DNA from: Lobosporangium transversale
Taxonomy: Eukaryota; Mortierellomycota; Mortierellomycetes; Mortierellales; Mortierellaceae
Length of the DNA: 64,000 nt
Reading direction: 5' to 3'
Assembly: GCF_002105155.1 (NCBI RefSeq)
Contig: NW_019028989.1
Span: 620,001-684,000, forward strand
Shown: one piece after another, positions 24,260 to 35,140 of the stretch
Layout of the letters: each line of letters opens with the position of its first letter
Position numbering within the stretch: the first letter of the stretch is position 1
Translations under genes and position numbers: made by a program
Notes under the pieces: generated by a model
Database searches by the model: none
Told to the model about the DNA's origin: nothing
What the model saw: the letters and a program-made list of their open reading frames with translations, nothing else

Positions 24260-24653
24260 CTTGACCTTCTTGAAAATAAAAAAATAAAACTGTTTGTGTT
24301 ATTACGATGGAAAAGGGAAATGAAAGAGTAAGCTGGAAAAAATAAGAGAACGAGAGATAAGAGTCAGTGATCCGTCTGAAAGGAGCAGTATGGGTTAATT
24401 TAGCAAACAGGAAACACGTGGGGAGAAAGGAATAAAGGAGCCTTGAGAGATATGGGAATGGAAGGGGTCAAAGAATGAACGACTGAACATGTCTATCGCA
24501 TTACTTAAGGATATGGTAGGATAAATAACGCGCATTAGAGTGGCCCATACGGTCATACAATGCAAAGTATATTAAAGTATATTGTACATGTATAAAATCT
24601 GACAAAAGCTACAAAACAATAGTGTATAGTACACCTTTCAGCACTAATAATCT
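24260..24653. promoter_or_regulatory. Intergenic spacer: protease promoter and CDC7 3' end
   Basis: Both neighbours are on the minus strand, so this 394-base gap must hold the 3' UTR of the CDC7 gene and the promoter of the protease. It is purine-rich near the protease start. No specific element can be identified. Confidence 0.5.
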
Positions 24654-27600
24654 TCACTCTTTTTTTTTCTCTGCCAAAAAGGGATGCTTTAGCGCGTTTG
24701 CGGCTGTGATCCTCCGTCTTGGATCAAGCGTCAACATCTGCTCCAGGAGATCTACTGCCAGAATAAGATCCTCTTGTGAATCAGTTCCAATAACGGGGGG
24801 TTTCTTAGATCGTGCTTTCCTCCGGAATTCTTCTGTTGCATTTTTGCCTACACTCTTGCTTTCAGTTGCAGTACATTCTGCAGCTGCAGCAAACTCATCA
24901 ATATCGACGTGGCGATCATCTTTTTCATTCTCATAGTCATCCCCATCCCCATGCTTCATATTTTGTAGTAATGCTGACGTTGAACTGCCATTATCCGCTT
25001 TCTTGTTTTTATCGCTAGCATCATTATTAGCTACATGTGGGTGAGCCATGGACGGGTTGTAGGGAGGCTGAATGGTGCTAGCGGAGCCTGTTTTAGTTCC
25101 GCGCGTAATCGTTGTAGAATGAGTGGTGCGGTTTTTAAGTCCATCATTCGGATTTAACTTGCCATTTGACACTATGCTCGATGGTTGTTGTGAATGAGCT
25201 GTATGAGTGAGTTGTCTATCATCCTTAGTGTAAGATACAGTAGGCGCCTGTTGGTGCTTTAATCCTCTAGGATCATTTGAGGTGAACATAGGGCGCTGTT
25301 GACTCTGCTGCACAAGGCTTGTTTGTGACGCTGTTATACCACTCAGAGATAGCTGTTGTGCTCTAGCAGCTCTAAGAGCTCTAGCAGCTCTAGCGGCTGA
25401 TATAGCTGCAATTTTCCGATGCGAAAATTGGGTGACATACCCCGGAGGCGGATTGAATCGAGTTGGATTCAAAACCCGGCATATTTTAAGAAGGCAAATA
25501 GGTTCATCTTTAACAGTGGGCACATTGGTAACGAAAGATCGGTCTAAAATAGGAGACCAGATAGAAGACATACTTAGCGAGATGTCTAAAGCCTCATAAA
25601 AGGTGGCCATTAAGATCACAAATGAAAAGCATACCAAATGTCGCTGCGGCTTTTTCCATTTCATGTCTTCCAAAAAGAATGGCGATTTCGAGCACAGCTT
25701 CAACATCGTCGATTGAATTGAAAAATGGGAACCTTCCTGTCAAGAAGGCTATCAGAATACATCCCACCGACCATATATCCAACGCTGTCAATAGAAACAG
25801 AAGGTTAGCTTTCGGACATTGTCCAACGGATCTGACCTAATGTATAATATCAAATAACCCTTGCATTAATTTACCAATTGTCTGATGTAAATGTCTAAAT
25901 AGCACCTCAGGTGCACGGAACCCTCTTGTCCCGGCTCGATTGACCCTTACTACTGGCCTAGAAGGAAAGTCAATGACATAAACCTTGTCTAAGTCAAGCC
26001 TTGCTTGATATGAGTTTTCATGCAGTCAGGATGGTTTGAGAGCAAAAAAATCCAGTACCTTGGGTCTTTTCGAAGTACTCCAGGCTCACGGTTCGTAGCA
26101 AGGATTGAATTCTGTGAGTTGATTGGCCCTGGCATGGGAACAGAGGTTGGTATTTTTTGCTTTGTACTGTTGATAGATGTTAACGTTTGGAATGCTGATG
26201 ACGGTGCAGAGACTGAGACATTAGACAACTCAGTGCCGGATACTTGATTGCCTGATTGGTTTGCTGGATTACTAGTAGCAACAGATGTATTTTTGACGCC
26301 TGAACCCGTTCGAATTGCTGTATCTTCAGTTTTAACATTGGAGGTTGCTAGAGAATGAGCCACATTAGTTTTCTCAGCATTGACGTCTGAGGTCCCTGTC
26401 ATAATGTTTCTTGCAACGGCTACCTGTGGTTGGATATTCGTATTTATTCTATTGTCAACTGAAACTCGGCTATCCCTGGCCGCCTTAGACTCAGGGGTAG
26501 TAGATGTATCGTTTTCCCTGGTGGGTGGATCTTCCTGCCGATGAGCCAACCCAAAATCCACGATTAAACCCGTCCTTGCCTCTGTGTCGTAAAGGAAGTT
26601 GCTTGGCTTAATATCTCTATGAATGATCCCAAATGAATGTACATGCTCAAGTCCTCTCAAGAGGGCTCGAAAATAGCAGCGAATATCATCCATTGGCAAA
26701 GTCTTGTAGTAGTCCTGGGTTTGAAGCGAGGCAAATAAAAGATGAATTTGCTGTGCATCCAAAAATGACGATATAGCCATGAATACAGAGACGAGTATTA
26801 GACATACCCGAAAATCGCGGTGTTCAAAGTAAGGTAATACTACAATGACTTGGTCCATGGAACGGAAGGCTGTGATGAGTGGTACTACATTCTTATGGCC
26901 GCTATTATCATGGAACACATAGACATTTTTTTTTAAATAAAAAAAAAAAAAAAAAAAAAAAAAGCCCTCTCCTGGCCGTTGAAAATACAAAGTCTCAGAA
27001 TTGCAGGCAATACCTGAGCTGGCGCAAAATAGATATTTCATTTTCAATCCTCCGCGGACTACTTGTGACATAGATACGCTTAATTGCAACAACTTTGCCT
27101 TCTTTGGCATTATTCGATTTTACAGCGACCTCTGGTATATCTTTGGTTTCTTCTTTCTGCTCCTCGGCCTCACCAGAGCTCCTTTGGGGATGTCTATCTA
27201 GACCATAATCCCATCCCGAGTTGTCGTACTGATCATACTCCAAGTCAATTGCTTTGTACACAGAACTGAATGTGCCTATAAGGATAAATGATAAATTGAA
27301 TTAAGCTTAAAACTAGCACCTCAAAGGGAATAAAGAATGCAGTAAAAGTTTCAGCTTTTCTGATATGCATGGTTGACCTACCCTCTCCTATCTTGTTCAG
27401 AAGTTTGAATTTTCCTTGTAAACCATTGAAGCCTCTCTCAAACTCCTCCATTTCTTTCCGAGCAAAGTCCGAAATTGCTGGACGACCATGGCCTTCCTCA
27501 CCATCTGATTCAATATCATGCACATCACCCTGATCATCCTCAGAATGGGGTCTAGCATCTTCTGAATAATGAAGCTCCGTCTCCTGATATGTGGTTCCTC

Positions 27601-28399
27601 CTTTTCTTTCTAGCTGAACTCCATCTATTTTCGCCCGTTGTTCAGCGTCTGTCTCAGTACCGTCCAATTTCGTCCACCCTACCTTGCTTTGCAAGGCATC
27701 ACTAATATTTGTTGTACTCGCACTAGCATGGTTCCATGGAGGATTTCGCGTCTTATTTGGTCGCTCAGATGTGCCTGATCCTATTGGGTCCTCAAGGACT
27801 GACTTTGGTCGCTTCTCGACTAATGGCTTCTGGAAATGAAGGTTTCTCTCCATAGAGACTCGGACGGATGGGCTACCCATGATCGGATCTCTGTTTGAAT
27901 TATTGGCTTGAGCACATTCATATCGTCGCTGTTTTTGACTAGTATCATTGGAGTGTATAGAGTTGTTGGCATGCGGTCGCTTTTTGCTGCTGAGAGGTAT
28001 TGTTACAAGTAGCCGAGGTTGGGTGTGCAATCCGTTTTCTGCACCGGATGATAAACGAGTTTCCAGCTCTACATCACCCTCCTCAAGGATCCCAACGCCG
28101 TTTGCTGCGCTCGCATGACTGGGACTTTGCGATTGAGGATCAGATAGATCCCCCATGATAGCTCGTGCAAGCGGGGGTAAATTTGATGTACTTCGCCTAA
28201 CACGTCTCATATTCATAGGTGTTGGGGAGGTCGGGTCTTGCCAGGCAGGCATTATTTTAGGGGTCCTTGGCGCTCCTGGAGCGTTTATCTGATCATCTCT
28301 TCCTGCTCTGCTTCCTCGATAAGCACCCAAAGGCCTGGACGGCGGCGTTCGAGGTGCAGGAGGGGTTCGAGGTGTCAGTGGTGGTGGTTCTCCAGTCAT
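24654..28399 (-). CDS. CDC7: CDC7-family (DDK) serine/threonine kinase
   Basis: Seven exons in transcript order (27382-28399, 27014-27275, 26808-26901, 26059-26714, 25875-25957, 25635-25784, 24654-25585) close in phase to 1,064 residues. After a disordered N-terminus of about 330 residues the kinase begins: glycine loop IGEGTFSSVYKA, Lys in VVAIKRIY, catalytic loop HRDIKPSNFLYD, VDFGLA, activation segment AGTRGFRAPEVLF, and ALDIWSVGCIL. Two long inserts, after DFG (about 150 residues) and before the last subdomain RRRITAANALKHPFL (about 200 residues, His/Asp/Asn-rich), are the hallmark of Cdc7. Cdc7 with its partner Dbf4 phosphorylates MCM helicase to fire replication origins. The yeast enzyme is about 500 residues; the inserts and N-terminal tail explain the size. 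One intron holds a 25-nt homopolymer. Confidence 0.92.
26939..26963. repeat. Homopolymer tract in CDC7 intron 2
   Basis: A 25-nt A run on the plus strand (T on the sense strand of CDC7) sits in the middle of the intron between 26902 and 27013. Confidence 0.9.
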
Positions 28400-30643
28400 A
28401 TACCTGAATTATTGATGAATAGTCTTTTCTGTAGTCAGTCGTATGCCTTTTTTGAAGTGAATGAATAAATGAAATAAATCAATAAATGAACGAACAGAAA
28501 TGCTAAGCAATAGCGTAGAATGGCACGTTGCACCTGCTAGAGCAGACAATGGCCTTAATTCCTGTTGTCGCGATGATGTTGTTGATGCAATGAATGAAGA
28601 ATGAATGAAGCACATTTGACTCTCTGTGTGACCTTGTGTTCTTGTTGTAGTGCATGAATATTTATGACCTACCAGCCTAAAATGGACAGAGCAAGCCACT
28701 TCAGAGCTTGCCATGATTGTGCTGCTTAGAATGTTGGAGCTTTTTGAGGGCCACATGGCTGTAAATATGATATTGTACAATTTAATTCTTCTTGATCATT
28801 CTTTCCAGACTTGGATACTCATGTTGTTATAATAAGGATGAGTATTGAGAAGAGGCACGGTTCATTGTTGGATAAGAAAAGATGTAAATAAATTCGTTTT
28901 GTATATATACTCTTTAGCAGCTGCTAATATCGCTAATGTATGCGAATGAAAACGATCTACTGGGCGTCTTGTCCAGAGGCGTTACTCGGCGAATAGAGCT
29001 GATAAGCAACTGACTCAATTGTCTATAAGCACAAGGCATTATATCGACCTAATTATATGGACCACCTAAGAAACGATTTTCATCAAGCTCGCGATCTGAG
29101 ATTATAGTTGCCATTGCAGTTGATATATTAATCACGAAGAAAGCTTACTTTCTCAAATCATACCTGGCTGGCTTTAAATTCATGCGACGATGATGCACTG
29201 TTTAGACCGAAAGTGATCTGCATATCTCGGTTACTTTCCCAAAATGTTCGCAATCTCTTCACTATTGTTAACAATGTTATTCCTGTCTACGATCCTTAAC
29301 GCATCAGAGACATGTAATAATTGTTGATCCAAATACCAACATGCCGTTATTAGATGCAGCTGCTATCGACTTCGCTTGATCCAGTACTAGCTCTTTGTCA
29401 ACGCCCCTAACGCTCCAAACCCCTTGTAGTGATACTTTGATTCTGCAGCTATCCGTGTTTATTCGCGCATGAGATATACTTATGCGAAAACAGAACATCT
29501 AAAATCATCTGTCTACCTTCGATTCGAAGCAATTCTTACTAATGCACTTGACAAAAAGGGTCAGTCATTATTGCCTAGCCATGGTCGCTTTCTCAAAACG
29601 TATTTTGGCTGAGAGCAAAGGATACAGGAAAATAGTAATCACTCACGGCACTGACGTATATTATGTTGAAACTAATGGTTTTCTGGCGCCATTGCAGTTA
29701 ATTTTCAAAGTAAATCACCATGTGGCCTTGAGGCGGAGAACTACATGATTTTCTCCAAGAATTTTACGATGTAGGGATCAGAAACTGGATATTTTGATGA
29801 ATGCTTGATCTGCTGACATCAATTGTATGGCCAAGGCGGATATGAAAAATATAGATCGTCTCCTTAATTGATATCTTGTCCGTCATCCTCTTTTTTTCCG
29901 CCTCTTGATACTCTTCTTCGTTTTGTTCTTCCGATGGGAAGACTGAACCGCTGTGCTAGGCTGATAGCTGCTACGATCTTTAGTATCCTTCACAGCAGCT
30001 TTCCTTCCATGCGAACTTAAGGACATGTCAGTTATAACCTGATGGTAAAGGAAAAGTCGGACGAAACTGGCTCGCAGTGTTCGATTGGTTCATGACATGA
30101 TGTTGAGCGTATATGGAGAGGGTCGCTGTTACTGAAGGGATAAATTTGGGTTTCCTTGAAACATCATTGATTTGAAGCTTACAAAGTATTCTTCGGACGA
30201 TTAGTACAAATGAGTGTCTGCAACTAAGAAAAATCTGGCCATGTGGAATGCTATGCTTGTCAAAGGCAAAGATAGACGACCTATCCGTCCTCTTTTTTTC
30301 TCTTTTTCTTTCTCTTCCTTCTTTCCTGTCCTTGGCACTTGTCCGCATTCCTCTCCTCTTCTTCCCTTCCCTCTTTCTTCTTCCTCTTCTCCACGGACCA
30401 TCTTCTCTCTCTTTTTCTCTTCTCTTTCTCTCCTCACCCTATTGCAAAACAGACCAGGTGTGATTTTTTTTTTTTTTTTTTTTTTTTCCTTCTTTCTCTC
30501 TCACACACTCTCATTACTGTCTGTTCAACAAGAGATCAATAGTCTTCAGATGGTCACATCGATTATCAGCTCAAATTCACTAATTCATTCATCATCTTTT
30601 TTTTTTTTTTTTTTTTTTTTCTGTACTCCATGTTTAGGAAATA
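28400..30643. promoter_or_regulatory. Long divergent intergenic region between CDC7 and the eIF4E-like gene
   Basis: This 2.2 kb gap separates divergently transcribed genes and must contain both promoters. The segment 30290-30600 is almost pure pyrimidine on the plus strand, ending with T runs at about 30463-30487 and 30598-30620 just before the eIF4E-like ATG. Between 28760 and 29880 I see no coding signal. A small lysine-rich minus-strand frame at 29883-30026 is listed separately. Confidence 0.55.
29883..30026 (-). CDS. Possible small lysine-rich protein or gene end
   Basis: A 47-codon minus-strand frame begins MSLSSHGRKAAVKDTKDRSS and ends in a strongly basic tail (KNKTKKSIKRRKKRG). The codon use and terminal basic cluster look like the C-terminus of a nuclear or nucleolar protein. 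An upstream minus-strand frame (to about 30348) could supply more sequence, but no clear splice join exists. It may be a real small gene, an end exon, or chance. Confidence 0.22.
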   Translation of the reverse strand: MSLSSHGRKAAVKDTKDRSSYQPSTAVQSSHRKNKTKKSIKRRKKRG

Positions 30644-32185
30644 ATGCCTTCATCATCCATGCTCTTTCAGCAGGGCGGCGTCGGAGCCATGGCCCCTGCT
30701 TCACCTCGAGGAGGAGCTGACAATGGAGAGGCCAAGAGCCCTGCAGTAGACAGCAACATTGTTGCAGCCGCTGCCACTCCCATTCCCTTAAGACATGAAT
30801 GGGTCTTCTGGCATGACAAGTATGTATCTCTCTATTAGCAACTGCGCTGAAAGAAGGAAAAATATAAATACAAATACAAATACAAATACACACTTTAGCA
30901 CCTCGTCATATTTGACTTAATAGGTTTTTTTCCCTCTGCTTTTTGTGCCTTCCTTTTATGGCACTTTAGGTTTGTTGCCAATGCAACTCCTGCAGAGTAC
31001 ACAGAGAACCTTCGAGAGATCGCTGATGTCAACACTGTTCAGGTACAAAGAGTGGACACATGTTCACAGCATAGTTTTCTGTCCTACATCTCTTGGTTAT
31101 GACAAAAAAATACATTGAAAAACCTCGTTTTGCCCCACTCATACTTGCATGGACCCTGCGTCTTTATTCCTGACTTTCATAGACTTTCTGGTCAGTATAC
31201 AACAATATCACAGGTCCCGAGCGTCTAACGATGAGATGCTCACTGCATTTCATTCACAAGGGTATCAAGCCATTGTGGGAAGATCCCAAGAACGAGCACG
31301 GAGGCGCATGGAACTTTAGGACAGCCAAGGCCGACACCGCCTTTGTGTGGCGTGAATTGCTAATGGCCTTGATTGGAGAGCAATTCGAGGATACTATTGC
31401 AAAGGGTAAGGTGTTGGCAGAATAAGAGAAAAAATATATATATATATAAAAGAAATTGGCAGGATGTTGTCCTCTAGCTATTGCGAGATTCTCGACGATG
31501 CTTCGTCCATTACATTCATGGCTTGCAATCAGAGAAGCCTAGAATTGGGCTGTATACTTTACAGTGGCAGGATGAAAAAATAGCTCAAGTCATGGCGAAA
31601 GCGCAAATATCCCTTACTTTCATTAGCGCGCAATGCCTCAATATCTGAGCCTTCATTCCAGGAACAAGGCTCTTCACCCCTTGAGTATTTTGATCCTTGA
31701 TTTTCAGTCGATGTCATCAATTCCGTTGTCATATTCCAAATTTATGCAAGAAGGGCAACAACAACAAATACGCAATCAATCAACTTCAAAGGGCAACGAT
31801 ATAAGAAAACCATAAAACACAATGCTGATCGATTTTTTATCATTGTTATTACTACCATTGTCGTTGCATTTTTCTGGCTTACGACTGACTTCTCTAGGTG
31901 ATCAGATCTTTGGACTGTCCGTGTCAGCGCGTTGGAACTCAGACATCTTCCAAATCTGGAATATGGATTCCTCGTTGAAGGATAATGCTACAGTTATGGA
32001 TAAGGTAGCTGAAATCCTCAAAGACATTCAGATTCAATCGCCATTTTACAAAGGTAAGGACTATCCACTTGCTTATACATTATCTATAATTATATTTAAT
32101 GGTACACTTACATACATCGTCTTCATCATTTCTCTCATTCTTCACGACTGTAGCGCACAAGGACCATGATCATTTCAAGATGTAA
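30644..32185 (+). CDS. eIF4E-family cap-binding protein, 4EHP-like
   Basis: Five exons (30644-30819, 30970-31042, 31183-31405, 31898-32053, 32154-32185) close in phase to 219 residues, the normal size for eIF4E. Recognisable are IPLRHEWVFWHDK, TVQTFWSVYNNI, GIKPLWEDPKNEHGGAW and the Trp of FQIWNMDSSL. Aligned to animal eIF4E, the second cap-stacking tryptophan (WED motif) is kept, but the first (mouse Trp56) is tyrosine, in AEYTENLREI, as in the class II protein 4EHP/eIF4E2; Trp43 is retained. Class II proteins bind the mRNA cap more weakly and usually repress translation. The product ends in a short His/Asp/Lys tail. A canonical eIF4E would be expected elsewhere in the genome. The alignment was done by eye. 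Confidence 0.88.
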
Positions 32186-32212
32186 AGCAAACCAAATTGC
32201 TGTCACTTGTGC

Positions 32213-32241
32213 TTTTTTTTTTTTTTTTTTTTTTTTTTTTT
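32213..32241. repeat. Poly(T) tract in the 3' UTR of the eIF4E-like gene
   Basis: A T run of about 29 nt starts 28 bases after the stop codon, between two convergent genes. Confidence 0.9.
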
Positions 32242-32363
32242 GTCGAAGCAACTGGCCTTTTGTAGATCTTACGCCCCGTAGTTTCAATTTCCTTCTTCAC
32301 TTATACTCCTACAAGTGCTTGGAAGTAAAGCGCGTGACATCGTCTTGATTTCTGTTTTAGTTA

Positions 32364-32369
32364 TTTATT
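32364..32369 (-). terminator. AATAAA polyadenylation signal of MGS1 (minus strand)
   Basis: TTTATT on the plus strand gives AATAAA on the minus strand, 22 bases after the MGS1 stop codon. Confidence 0.5.
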
Positions 32370-32390
32370 ATTTATAAAAGACTAAAAGCG

Positions 32391-33857
32391 TCAAAGCTGC
32401 CATTCCCCATCATCGCCCAGCCTCATTACGGGCACTTTACCCAAAAAATTTCGTGTTTTGAGACCCCTTGGAAGGTACTCTTGATCAATCTTCACACCTT
32501 CAGGATAATTAGGCGGATACTTATAATCGTGGCCATATCCTAAATCTTTCATTAGACTTGTAGGAGCATTTCGAAGATGAATCGGTACAGGATAAGCAAA
32601 CTCTTCTGCGATTGTTTGCTTGACAAGGCCATAGGCGTGGTAGACATCTACAGATTTCTTGGCGTTGGCCATATGGACTACACAATGCGCCAGGTTCACA
32701 TCACATTCTGGCATGCCAATCATCTGACAGGCTTGATAAGTCGCTATTGCCAAAGGCAGAGCGGAAGAATCTGCTACTCCAATATCCTCTGATGCCAATC
32801 GAATCAACCGACGCGCAATATAAAGAGGCTCCTCTCCAGCAACTAACATTCGACCTAGCCAGTACAGTGCTGCGTTCGCATCCCTATATAATTGATAGAG
32901 AATGCCTCAATGAACATGATACAGCAGGATCAAAATGGTAAAAACACGCATGTAGAACGGAAAGGAAGGTGAGGGACAAGAGCAAGAAAGCACATACCCT
33001 CCTCGGATCGATTTATGTAGAGCACTGATTAAGTTGTAATGCTCATCACCTTGCCGGTCGTATTGAAGGTGCGTCTTCTGGAATGCTGCTCTAACCATAT
33101 CAGCTGTCAACCTTGTTAACATCAGCTTTTCAAGAACACCTGAAACAGTACTAAGTGGACTTGTGTTGTTTGATGTAAATGGGTCTTTTGTTCGAGGAAC
33201 AGTATCATCTGCTGAAAGAATAAGAGTCGACTGTGCCTGAATCGCTATCTCGAGTGTGTTGATGGCAGCTCGACCTTATATCAAAGCAAGATACACTAGT
33301 GTTAATACAGGAAACAGAAGTATAGCATGGTAAAAAGACAAAGTAATGTTTATCTCACCATCTCCATCACTCAAGTCAATAAGCCATTTGACAGCGTCTT
33401 CTTCAATGGCTCCATCAATCCATTCATTCATCGAACACTCATCCTTGCCTATCGTAGCTTGATACTGCTCCAATTCAGTTTGCGACATTTGTTCCTGAGC
33501 CATGTCCAAAATATCATGCCATTTTATCCGCGCGGCGCGCCGGATCATCCGATCCATTCCATCGCTCAATGACAGTTTCTCAAGTGTCAGAACACGACAC
33601 CTTGACAGTAGTGCATTGTTGATCCGAAAACTAGGGTTTTCAGTTGTTGCCCCGATTAATGTGATGGTCCCTTTTTCAACAAACGGGAGAAATATATCCT
33701 GTTGGGCCTTGGTGAAGCGATGTATTTCATCCAAGAAAATAATGGTTCGTTGGCGGGTAAGCTGAAAAAGATTTTTGGCGTCCTCGAACGCTTTCCTGTT
33801 GCGAAGGGCCGAGAGGTTGATCATAAGTACGAGATCTTCATGAATAGTTCCTTTATC

Positions 33858-33892
<35 letters not shown>

Positions 33893-35140
33893 CATATATA
33901 AGCACCATATTACATTACCTAAGATCTCCAACCCCATGTGCTGTGGCGCTCATTTCTTTAAATTGCGCCTTCGTAGTATTGGCAATGATTCTAGCCAGAG
34001 TGGTCTTGCCGACTCCACATGGCCCCCACAAAATGATTGATCTGCCAAAAAAAAAAAAAACAAAAAAAAAACCGATATTAAAATTTCTGCATCGGATAGA
34101 GCTCTTTCTTGGCTTAAAGCATGAAAACTTTACGGAACGGTATCTTGAAGGACTAGGGCTCTCAGTATCCCTCCTGGACCGATCAGCTCTTTTTGACCAA
34201 TGTAATCATCAAGGGTAGTTGGTCTTGCTATAATTAGTTGAATATACAAAACGTGCGACTTAGAACTCTCCTTGACTTCAATCCTATCCTTGTTTTCTCT
34301 GTTCATAGATATACCTCGTTCTGCAAGTGGTTTAGACCGTTGTATTGCCACATTGGCCTTTTGCCTTTCGTTTCGACTGTTAGAGGAGAATGATTGGTGC
34401 TGTTGAAGCTGAGCTGGATTTTGCTGCAATTTCTGCAGCCATTGCCGCTGCCGTTGCTGCTGTTGCTGTTGATGCATTTTTTGCAAATCCCGCAATTCAT
34501 GCTCTGGATCTGGGGATTGTGAAACGGATGGTTGCTCTTTATCCTTATCATCTGTCTCTGACATATCTCGAAAAATAGCCTCGTCAATGTCATCAAAGTC
34601 TTCCATTTCGCTTAACCTCCGTTTTGTACTTGAGCTCTGTTTTGTCTAAAAAAATAAAATAAAAATGTAGCATTCATTATATTTTCTGTCTAGAATCCTT
34701 CCCGATTACTTGTTTCTCCTTCATCTTCCCTTCACTTACCAAAGACTCGACAACACTATCCATACCCTTGCAGTCATTGTCAAGGTGGTTGTTTATGAAC
34801 CTAAGCGGATCACATTAAAAATGAATGCCAGCGACTATTAGTGACTATATCACGATGGCTGAATACCTTATAGATACTGCATCATCATGGCTACCGTACC
34901 ATTCCGGTATCGATTTCTGGCAAATGGGACATGGAACTAAGCCGAGATAATGATCAAGGTCGAAGAAAGTGTTAACCAAAAAAGGTTATTGACAGGAGTG
35001 TCAACGAACATGTTTAAGAGAGTTTCTGTTCTACCTAGACTCGATGCAGCAGAGAAAACGGATGGACTTTGTTGTAGTGCTGATGGCGATGAGGATGTTG
35101 ATGTGAACTTTTTAGATTTCGGTGTATTGAATGGGTTCAT
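32391..35140 (-). CDS. MGS1: AAA+ ATPase MGS1/WRNIP1 (clamp-loader-like genome maintenance)
   Basis: Eight exons in transcript order: 34867-35140, 34740-34800, 34315-34645, 34134-34227, 33919-34041, 33359-33795, 32998-33274 and 32391-32883, for about 696 residues. The N-terminal half has a UBZ4-type zinc finger ([13 protein letters not shown] to INNHLDNDC), which binds ubiquitin on stalled forks. The AAA+ core shows [11 protein letters not shown], Walker [10 protein letters not shown], Walker [11 protein letters not shown], sensor ATTENPSF and the C-terminal MgsA/WRNIP1 domain ([20 protein letters not shown]). All junctions close in phase except within exon 1: the frame shifts once at a T6 run (34978-34983, sense strand) between [12 protein letters not shown] and [10 protein letters not shown]. 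One base more in that run would restore it, so a sequencing error or a true lesion is possible. The family call is secure. Confidence 0.88.
33859..33892. repeat. 34-nt homopolymer in an MGS1 intron
   Basis: This T run on the plus strand (A on the sense strand) is the longest in the window and lies in the intron between the Walker A and Walker B exons. Confidence 0.9.

Noticed and set aside
30201-30437. Arg/Glu/Lys-rich minus-strand frame
   Set aside because: It is the complement of the polypyrimidine leader of the eIF4E-like gene.
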